NCBI GenBank assembly: GCA_002432565.1
Contig: DJFP01000151.1
Location: forward strand, 4,822 to 19,526
Length of the DNA: 14,705 bases
Reading direction: 5' to 3'
Source of the DNA: Flavobacteriales bacterium UBA5869
Lineage (GTDB): Bacteria > Bacteroidota > Bacteroidia > Flavobacteriales_D > Crocinitomicaceae
The notes beneath the pieces are model-generated. The model searched no databases, was not told the origin of the DNA, and was given only the letters and a program-made list of their open reading frames with translations. The first letter of the stretch is position 1, and each line of letters opens with the position of its first letter. Of the stretch, positions 6,188-11,991 are shown in pieces. The position numbers were made by a program, and so were the translations under genes.

Positions 6188-6206
6188 CACCTGAAAATGA
6201 ACCCAC

Positions 6207-6920
6207 GTGACGCGAGCAGTTGTAATTATCCCAACATATAACGAAAAAGAGAATGTTGAGCGTATGGCTCAGGCGGTAATGGGCTTACCCGTTCCGATTG
6301 ATATTCTTTTTGTAGATGATAATTCTCCTGACGGAACGGCTGCTCTTATTCGAGGGTTGATGGAGCAATTTCCCAATCGGATATTCCTGGAAGAAAGAGC
6401 CGGTAAGTTAGGTTTGGGAACGGCTTACATTCATGGGTTCAAATGGTCCCTCAACCAAAATTACGACTACATTTTTGAGATGGACTGCGATTTTTCGCAC
6501 AATCCGCTGGATTTGCCGAGATTATTGGAAGCATGCACTCAAAAAGGAGCTGATGTCAGTATCGGTTCGCGCTACACAAAAGGCGGTAAAGTACAAAACT
6601 GGCCGATGGGACGTATCCTGATGTCCTATTTTGCATCGGTGTATGTTCGGATGATCCTGTTTATTGGAATTTCCGATACTACAGCCGGATTTATGTGTTA
6701 TTCAAGCAAAGTTCTCAGAGCGATTGATCTGGATAACATCCATTTCAAAGGATATGCTTTCCAGATTGAAATGAAGTACGCCGCAAAAAGAAAAGGATTT
6801 AAAATTATTGAAGTTCCGATCACATTTATAGATCGTCAGTTCGGAGAATCCAAAATGTCTTCAAGCATATTTAAGGAAGCCTTCTTTGGGGTGTGGAAAA
6901 TGAGAAATTTAAAGGTATAA
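6207..6920 (+). CDS. Polyprenol monophosphomannose synthase-like GT2 glycosyltransferase
   Basis: Transfers a sugar, in this family usually mannose from GDP-mannose, to a polyprenyl phosphate on the cytoplasmic face of the inner membrane. The 237 residues form one GT-A domain without C-terminal membrane helices, as in soluble Dpm1-type enzymes. The nucleotide-binding start is VIIPTYNEKENV (6-17), followed by VDDNSPDGT (36-44). The metal-binding DxD is in EMDCDFSHNP (Asp93, Asp95). Family motifs SIGSRY (118-123), DTTAGFMCY (157-165), KGYAFQIEM (181-189) and DRQFGESKMS (209-218) are all present. The GTG at 6207 is the start: an in-frame TGA (6198-6200) lies just upstream and no ATG is available. 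The stop overlaps the next start by one base. Donor specificity is assigned by family only. Confidence 0.9.
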   Translation: MTRAVVIIPTYNEKENVERMAQAVMGLPVPIDILFVDDNSPDGTAALIRGLMEQFPNRIFLEERAGKLGLGTAYIHGFKWSLNQNYDYIFEMDCDFSHNPLDLPRLLEACTQKGADVSIGSRYTKGGKVQNWPMGRILMSYFASVYVRMILFIGISDTTAGFMCYSSKVLRAIDLDNIHFKGYAFQIEMKYAAKRKGFKIIEVPITFIDRQFGESKMSSSIFKEAFFGVWKMRNLKV

Positions 6921-8257
6921 TGGCAAAGATTTTACTGAAAGGCGCAACGCTTGTAAACGAAGGAAAGGAATTTGTTGCAGATGTGTTGATTGATGGGAAA
7001 CGAATTTCAAAAATTGCGGCTTCGATTACTGTTGAGGGATCAGTGCGGGAAATCAATTGTGAAGGATTGCATTTACTTCCCGGTTGTATTGATGACCAGG
7101 TCCATTTCAGAGAACCGGGATTGACGCATAAAGCCAATATCCAATCGGAATCAAGAGCGGCTGTTGCCGGTGGAATTACTTCTTTCATGGAAATGCCGAA
7201 TACGGTTCCGAATACACTTAATCAAGAACTGCTCGAAGCAAAATACCAGCGTGCATCTGAAGTTTCTCCGGCTAACTACTCGTTTTTCATGGGAGCTTCG
7301 AATGATAACTATGATGAAGTGATGAAAACAAACGTCAGGGATGTTTGCGGAGTCAAAATTTTCATGGGATCATCTACCGGAAATATGCTGGTAGATAATA
7401 CAAGTACTTTGGAACATTTGTTCGCAAATGTACCGATGTTGATTGCGACTCATTGCGAGGATGAAGCAACCATCAGAAAGAACCTGGAAGAATACAGGGA
7501 AAGATACGGAGAAGATATCCCAATGACTGCTCACCCTTTGATCAGAAGTGCAGAAGCATGTTATTTGTCATCTTCCAAAGCGGTTGAACTGGCTAAAAAG
7601 AACAATACAAGACTTCATATCTTACATATTTCTACCGGAATTGAAACGGAGTTATTCCGGAATGATATTCCTTTGGAACAAAAACGCATTACAGCTGAGG
7701 CTTGTATCCACCATTTGTGGTTCTCAGATGCTGATTATGAAAAGAAAGGCGCCTGGATCAAATGGAATCCGGCAGTGAAAACAGCTGCTGACAGAGATCA
7801 GATCTGGCAGGCATTGCTGGATAACCGGATCGATGTGATAGCTACAGACCACGCTCCGCATACGATTGAAGAAAAACAGCAGAAATATTTGCAGGCACCT
7901 TCAGGAGGCCCATTAGTACAACATGCATTGCTAGCTATGCTGGATGCTTCCGCAAATGGAAAAATTCCTTTGGTACGTGTGGTTGAAAAAATGGCACATG
8001 CGGTTGCTGTTTGTTTCAATATCAAGGAACGCGGATTCCTGAGAGAAGGTTATTTTGCAGATTTGGTATTGGTTGACCTGAACAAAAAATCCACTGTTAC
8101 CAAAGAATCGCTCCTTTACCAATGCGGATGGTCTCCGTTTGAAGGAACTTCTTTCTCTTCGAGTATTGAGAAGACATTTGTAAATGGAGAAGTGGTTTAT
8201 GAAAACGGTCAATTGACCGGAAGTAAGCCGGGAGAACGCATGTTGTTCGACAGATGA
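6920..8257 (+). CDS. pyrC: Dihydroorotase
   Basis: Third step of pyrimidine synthesis: interconverts carbamoyl aspartate and dihydroorotate. I chose the ATG at 6920 (TAATG overlap with the upstream stop), giving 445 residues. The frame is open back to an ATG at 6893, but those nine extra codons lie inside the upstream gene and precede the normal MAKILLKGATLV start. This is the amidohydrolase fold: LLPGCIDDQVHFREPG (52-67), MEMPNT (90-95), VKIFMGSSTGN (145-155, with Lys146 possibly carboxylated), ATHCEDE (176-182, His178), LHILHIST (232-239, His233 and His236) and ATDHAPHT (308-315, Asp310). The usual HxH metal motif reads QVH here, with Gln at 60. I recall this DDQVHF form in other Bacteroidota dihydroorotases, so I do not treat the gene as damaged. 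It is translationally coupled on both sides. Confidence 0.92.
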   Translation: MAKILLKGATLVNEGKEFVADVLIDGKRISKIAASITVEGSVREINCEGLHLLPGCIDDQVHFREPGLTHKANIQSESRAAVAGGITSFMEMPNTVPNTLNQELLEAKYQRASEVSPANYSFFMGASNDNYDEVMKTNVRDVCGVKIFMGSSTGNMLVDNTSTLEHLFANVPMLIATHCEDEATIRKNLEEYRERYGEDIPMTAHPLIRSAEACYLSSSKAVELAKKNNTRLHILHISTGIETELFRNDIPLEQKRITAEACIHHLWFSDADYEKKGAWIKWNPAVKTAADRDQIWQALLDNRIDVIATDHAPHTIEEKQQKYLQAPSGGPLVQHALLAMLDASANGKIPLVRVVEKMAHAVAVCFNIKERGFLREGYFADLVLVDLNKKSTVTKESLLYQCGWSPFEGTSFSSSIEKTFVNGEVVYENGQLTGSKPGERMLFDR

Positions 8258-8604
8258 TAAAATGGGCTGTCATAGCGCTTTTAATAGTTCTGCAATCCTG
8301 CAACAGTGAACTGCATGGCCTCAAAAAACCGGATAATCTGATCCCCAAAGACCAGATGATAGATCTGATGACGGATATGCTGATACTGGAAGGTCATATC
8401 CAGACGACCTATTCCACGGTAAACCGCTATTACAAAGTAATGACTGCATCAGGGCGTTATTACCTGAAAAGCAAACATGTTACCGAAAAGCAATACGAAG
8501 AATCGTTTGTTTACTATACCAGCACGCACGAAGACTATAAACAGATGCTGGATAAAGTGATGGAAAACCTGCAAAAGGAATCCATTGAACTGCAAAAGAA
8601 ATAA
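8254..8604 (+). CDS. DUF4296 domain lipoprotein
   Basis: 116 residues. A short lipoprotein signal ends in LQSC with Cys16. The mature part carries the DUF4296 hallmark PDNLIPKDQMIDLMTDMLILEG (26-47), then helices and a lysine/glutamate-rich C-terminus. The function of the domain is unknown. The ATG overlaps the dihydroorotase stop by four bases (ATGA), so expression is coupled to pyrC and the mannosyltransferase. Its stop is only 3 bp from the stop of the convergent minus-strand gene. Confidence 0.88.
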   Translation: MIKWAVIALLIVLQSCNSELHGLKKPDNLIPKDQMIDLMTDMLILEGHIQTTYSTVNRYYKVMTASGRYYLKSKHVTEKQYEESFVYYTSTHEDYKQMLDKVMENLQKESIELQKK

Positions 8605-8607
8605 TTC

Positions 8608-9318
8608 TTAATGGCATTCCAGTTGAACGGAAGTCATTAGTTTTTTGAATTCAACACGATATTGATCCTCGTCGAACCATACTTTTTGGTTTTCCAGTAC
8701 GCAATTCCACCAGCCATAACGCAGAACTTCGATTCTTGCCCATAATTCCTGGTTAGGGGCATTCCAATGTTGTTCGAATGCTTTGTTTATCGGATCGGGA
8801 TCCAGTGCACCGGCGACTTCTTTTTCGTGAATTTCTTTCCACATACTGAGTAAGGTTTTTCCTCCTTTTTCCAATGCTGTAACATACCGGGAACATTCTT
8901 TGCAATAGGGAGTACCCTTCAAGGCTTTAGGTTCATTTAAAGCGATGACCGCTTTTTCACGAAGCAGACACTGCTCTTTCAGGTTTTCCAACCTCAATTT
9001 TTTGATAGTAGTCCAATACTCACCTTTCGGGTATTCCATTCCTTCCAATTCAGACAGGAAATTAGAACACTCAAACCGGATGTTTTTTGCATTTAAGTAT
9101 GCGGTGTCTTTTGGCTGATAAGCCAGGAACGGCTGGCTTAATTCGGAAGCCTGAGCCAAAGTGTAATGCACATTTTGAACTTGCATGTAAGTGGCTTTCT
9201 CAGGATTTATCTGTGCTCTTGAAAGACAATAACCTTCATACCATTCAAAAACCTCCTGTGCATGAATGGAAGACGCCAATGAAAGCAGAAGAATTGTAGT
9301 CAAAAGGAAGTTTTTCAT
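8608..9318 (-). CDS. Secreted cysteine-containing protein of unknown function
   Basis: 236 residues. A signal peptide (about 1-20, SSIHA before QEVFEW) predicts export. I do not recognise a family. The mature part is mainly helical by eye, rich in Trp, Tyr and Glu, and contains seven cysteines (31, 84, 117, 139, 142, 206 and 235), including a CKEC pair at 139-142. The number and the exported location suggest disulfides; with seven, one would remain free. The CKEC resembles a redox or metal pair, but the context gives no thioredoxin fold. The ATG overlaps the ruvC stop by four bases (ATGA), so it is the second gene of a ruvC operon. Confidence 0.82.
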   Translation of the reverse strand: MKNFLLTTILLLSLASSIHAQEVFEWYEGYCLSRAQINPEKATYMQVQNVHYTLAQASELSQPFLAYQPKDTAYLNAKNIRFECSNFLSELEGMEYPKGEYWTTIKKLRLENLKEQCLLREKAVIALNEPKALKGTPYCKECSRYVTALEKGGKTLLSMWKEIHEKEVAGALDPDPINKAFEQHWNAPNQELWARIEVLRYGWWNCVLENQKVWFDEDQYRVEFKKLMTSVQLECH

Positions 9319-9872
9319 CTGATTTTTCGTTCAGGGTTTTTACTCAAAAAACTGCTCCACCCGCCGCCTTTACTTTTATTGTTCTCACCGATTCCCTTGG
9401 AGAAATGATGACATACAGCTGCTGCAAGCCCGTCTGTGGCATCCAAATATTTGGGAAGCTCTTCAAAGCGGAGCAGGGTTTGGAGCATTGCTGCAACTTG
9501 TTCTTTGGACGCATTCCCGTTTCCGGTGATGGCTTGTTTGATGCGTTTCGGGGTGTATTCCTCGTAAGGAATATTTCTTCTCAGTGAGGCTGCAATGGCA
9601 ACACCTTGTGCTCTTCCTAATTTTAACATGGATTGGACGTTCTTTCCGAAGAAAGGTGCTTCAATGGCCATTTCGTCCGGTTTGTATTCTTCCATAAGCC
9701 CGTCAATACGATCAAAAATGCGTTTCAGCTTATCCGGTTGATTGCCGAGTTTGTTCAACTGGATAATTCCGAAGTTGAGCATTTCAATTTTCGTGCCTTT
9801 AATATGAATTAATCCATATCCTAATACAGTTGTTCCGGGGTCAATCCCTAAAATTATTTTATCTTCGGCCAT
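9315..9872 (-). CDS. ruvC: Holliday junction resolvase RuvC
   Basis: Endonuclease that cuts Holliday junctions during recombination, in complex with RuvAB. I place the start at the ATG at 9872, giving 185 residues (E. coli RuvC has 173). The frame stays open further upstream, but the added residues lie antisense to the divergent gene and precede the normal [14 protein letters not shown] start. The four catalytic acidic residues are all present: Asp11 in GIDPG, Glu71 in [10 protein letters not shown], and Asp144 and Asp147 in [13 protein letters not shown]. The motif [17 protein letters not shown] (79-95) is also typical. The tail after about 160 is basic and glycine-rich. ruvA and ruvB are not nearby. 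The promoter must lie inside the divergent gene. Confidence 0.95.
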   Translation of the reverse strand: MAEDKIILGIDPGTTVLGYGLIHIKGTKIEMLNFGIIQLNKLGNQPDKLKRIFDRIDGLMEEYKPDEMAIEAPFFGKNVQSMLKLGRAQGVAIAASLRRNIPYEEYTPKRIKQAITGNGNASKEQVAAMLQTLLRFEELPKYLDATDGLAAAVCHHFSKGIGENNKSKGGGWSSFLSKNPERKIR

Positions 9873-10794
9873 GCAAATGAAAGAGGAGGCTAAAGCTACT
9901 AAAAAACGAGCTGGTTTAATTACATTATTCAAATTATTGGTATTTGCTGCCGTAATCTGGACCCTGTATTTCCAGTTGAGGAATGTGGATTGGGAGCATG
10001 CCAAAGGACTCGATATAAAACACTGGTGGGCACTGGTATTGTCTTTCTTATTGCTCGTTCCCAATTTATGGATGGAATTCCTGAAGTGGAAGAAAATCAC
10101 CGACCCTTTACATGTAGAACCCAAGCTCGTAACCAATGCTTTTTGGGCAGGAGTAGCTTCCGGTTTTATGTCACCCAACGGTTGGGGAAATTTCCTGGGG
10201 AGATTGATCTATTTCCAAAAAAGGCAAACAATTTACATTATCTTCTCAACCGCACTGGCTAACCTGAGCCAGCTGATACCAACCTTGCTATTTGGATTGT
10301 TTGCGGTGTTACTGAAGTATGGTCATTCTAATTCCTTGTGGATTACAACCAGTTTGGGAGCTGCGGTAATTCTGCTTTTATACTTCTTCGGAGATTATTT
10401 ACTGCCTCAAAGAAGAAGCAGGATTCCATTTGTCAGAAGGCTGCAAAGTATTCGTGGGCGCTACCAAAACCTGAAATGGCCTTTTCTCTTCTTTTCAACA
10501 ATTCGATTTTTGGTTTTTAGTTTTCAATATGTCTTGCTGTTTGTGACTTTCGGTTATGAAGACTTTTGGTTTTTGATAGCGCAGATCTGGTTGATTTACC
10601 TCTTTACTTCGTTCATTCCGTCCTTGTGGTCCGGGAAAGTGCTGATCCGCGAAACAGCGGCGTTATTTGTTTTTGCAGGAACAGCTGTTTCCGTTCCGGA
10701 TGTGATCGTTTCAAGTATTATTATTTACCTCATAAATATCGCTCTGCCGGCATTTATGAGTAGTTTTATCTGGCTGCCGAAAAGAAAAAAATAA
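9871..10794 (+). CDS. Flippase-like / lysylphosphatidylglycerol-synthase-TM family membrane protein
   Basis: 307 residues with a basic cytoplasmic N-terminus and about seven or eight hydrophobic segments (near 17-34, 52-70, 120-147, 156-174, 205-226, 232-250, 262-275 and 277-300). Two motifs suggest the LPG_synthase_TM / UPF0104 superfamily: [16 protein letters not shown] (96-111) and [16 protein letters not shown] (251-266), the counterpart of the family's GGxGxRE segment. Members lacking a soluble synthase domain, as here, are generally annotated as flippase-like. Substrate is unknown, but the membrane glycosyltransferase 3 bp downstream suggests a lipid-linked sugar. Start is ATG at 9871, or ATG at 9877 two codons later; the first overlaps the ruvC start codon. 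Confidence 0.82.
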   Translation: MQMKEEAKATKKRAGLITLFKLLVFAAVIWTLYFQLRNVDWEHAKGLDIKHWWALVLSFLLLVPNLWMEFLKWKKITDPLHVEPKLVTNAFWAGVASGFMSPNGWGNFLGRLIYFQKRQTIYIIFSTALANLSQLIPTLLFGLFAVLLKYGHSNSLWITTSLGAAVILLLYFFGDYLLPQRRSRIPFVRRLQSIRGRYQNLKWPFLFFSTIRFLVFSFQYVLLFVTFGYEDFWFLIAQIWLIYLFTSFIPSLWSGKVLIRETAALFVFAGTAVSVPDVIVSSIIIYLINIALPAFMSSFIWLPKRKK

Positions 10795-10797
10795 GTT

Positions 10798-11871
10798 ATG
10801 TGGTTGATTGGTTCATGGGCACTTCTTTACATCCTTTCGATATTGACACTTTTGTTTGGAGTGAATCGCCTTCGGGTAAGCCGTAACACTAAAAAAATGA
10901 TGGCAATCGATGAAATTTCGGTTGTTATTCCTTTTCGGAATGAGGCACATAACCTCGAACAGTTTTTGGAATGCATTTATGCACAGCGCTACCAGCCGGC
11001 TCAATGGATTTTTGTGAACGACCATTCTTCGGATTCGTATATTGACCTGTTTAAAGAAATGGATGCTTTTCCGATCCGCTTACTGCATTTGCCGGAAGAA
11101 CAAAGGGGGAAGAAGCGCGCAATCCGTTTTGGGATGGACCATGTTCGAACAGAATATTGCTTAACGATGGATGCTGACGTTTCCTTCGGCAAGGAATACA
11201 TGAAATCGATGCTGATGCTTCCGGAAGCTGAGCTGATCATTCTTCCGGTAGAAATGACCGGTAAGCATTGGTGGCAGTCATTTTTTACGTTGGAATACCT
11301 GTTCACAACACTTTTGAATAAAGGAATTGCAGGTTGGGCAAGGCCGGTTAACTGCAGCGGGGCTAATTTGCTGATTCATGTATCGAGTTTCGACCAGGTA
11401 GACGATATCGATGATCACGACCATATTTTAAGCGGTGATGATATTTATACCCTGAGAGCTTTCCGAGGATCCGGTAAACGAATTGAAATCGTAGAAAACG
11501 AAGCTTTGAAGGTAGAAACGGAAACACCGGAAACGATTTCCGAAGTGATGGAACAGCGTGTTAGATGGGTGGGGAAAACAAACCATGTTGCCGATTCATT
11601 GAACAATTTTTTAGGAATCTGGGCTGTAGGATTACATCTATACTATTTCTTATTGCTGATCATCACTTTTTTTGCCGGGGTTTACTGGCTCACTTTTTTG
11701 ATCATTGCTTTTAAGTACGGAATGGATTTCATGCTGGTGAAAATGGATAAAAAGCAACCTTCGTCCTTTGATTTGTTGGGATTGGGTTTGTTCGAACTGT
11801 TTTACCCGGTTTACCTGTTTGCGCTATTGGCTTACCTGATGGTTTCCCAACCTGAATGGAAGGGGAGATAA
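10798..11871 (+). CDS. Membrane-anchored GT2 family glycosyltransferase
   Basis: 357 residues. One N-terminal membrane helix (about 3-21) is followed by a cytoplasmic GT-A domain: SVVIPFRNEAHNLEQFL (41-57), FVNDHSSD (72-79), the DxD in MDADVSF (Asp125, Asp127), GDD (213-215) and QRVRW (253-257), the QxxRW motif of processive or membrane-embedded GT2 enzymes. Two or three hydrophobic C-terminal helices follow (about 272-306 and 325-349). Sugar donor and acceptor cannot be told. It follows the flippase-like gene by 3 bp, so the two are cotranscribed and may act on the same lipid-linked product. No terminator is obvious after the stop. Confidence 0.88.
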   Translation: MWLIGSWALLYILSILTLLFGVNRLRVSRNTKKMMAIDEISVVIPFRNEAHNLEQFLECIYAQRYQPAQWIFVNDHSSDSYIDLFKEMDAFPIRLLHLPEEQRGKKRAIRFGMDHVRTEYCLTMDADVSFGKEYMKSMLMLPEAELIILPVEMTGKHWWQSFFTLEYLFTTLLNKGIAGWARPVNCSGANLLIHVSSFDQVDDIDDHDHILSGDDIYTLRAFRGSGKRIEIVENEALKVETETPETISEVMEQRVRWVGKTNHVADSLNNFLGIWAVGLHLYYFLLLIITFFAGVYWLTFLIIAFKYGMDFMLVKMDKKQPSSFDLLGLGLFELFYPVYLFALLAYLMVSQPEWKGR

Positions 11872-11921
11872 TTTAGGTCTTTTTAATATTTGCCCGGCTT
11901 ATTTCTGGCTATTTTAGACAT

Positions 11922-11972
11922 GTTCAAAAGTTTAAATGTTCAAAGTTGTTTAAACACTTGAACGTTTTGAAC
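11922..11972. repeat. Nested inverted repeat upstream of the histidine kinase
   Basis: The outer arms GTTCAAAA (11922-11929) and TTTTGAAC (11965-11972) are perfect inverted copies. Inside, GTTCAAAG (11938-11945) faces CTTGAAC (11957-11963) imperfectly around the perfect 10-bp palindrome TGTTTAAACA (11947-11956). The unit GTTCAAA thus occurs four times in 51 bp, two in each orientation. It ends 20 bp before the TTG start. It could be an operator, a leader hairpin or an interspersed repeat. A weak -7-like AATATTTG (11885-11892) lies upstream. Confidence 0.65.
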
Positions 11973-11991
11973 CATTTTAACTTGTATAAGC

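Noticed and set aside
6197..6241. Fourteen-codon ORF from ATG 6197, overlapping the GTG start of the mannosyltransferase, as a leader peptide
   Set aside because: No codon pattern or hairpin supports attenuation; the ATG is readily explained as chance in AT-rich sequence.
6893..6919. Upstream ATG of dihydroorotase adding nine residues
   Set aside because: These codons are inside the mannosyltransferase gene; the ATG at 6920 gives the usual N-terminus and a TAATG overlap.
9873..10178. 102-residue N-terminal extension of the ruvC reading frame
   Set aside because: It lies antisense to the flippase-like gene, has no RuvC similarity, and the normal RuvC start (ILGIDPG after a four-residue leader) fits the ATG at 9872.
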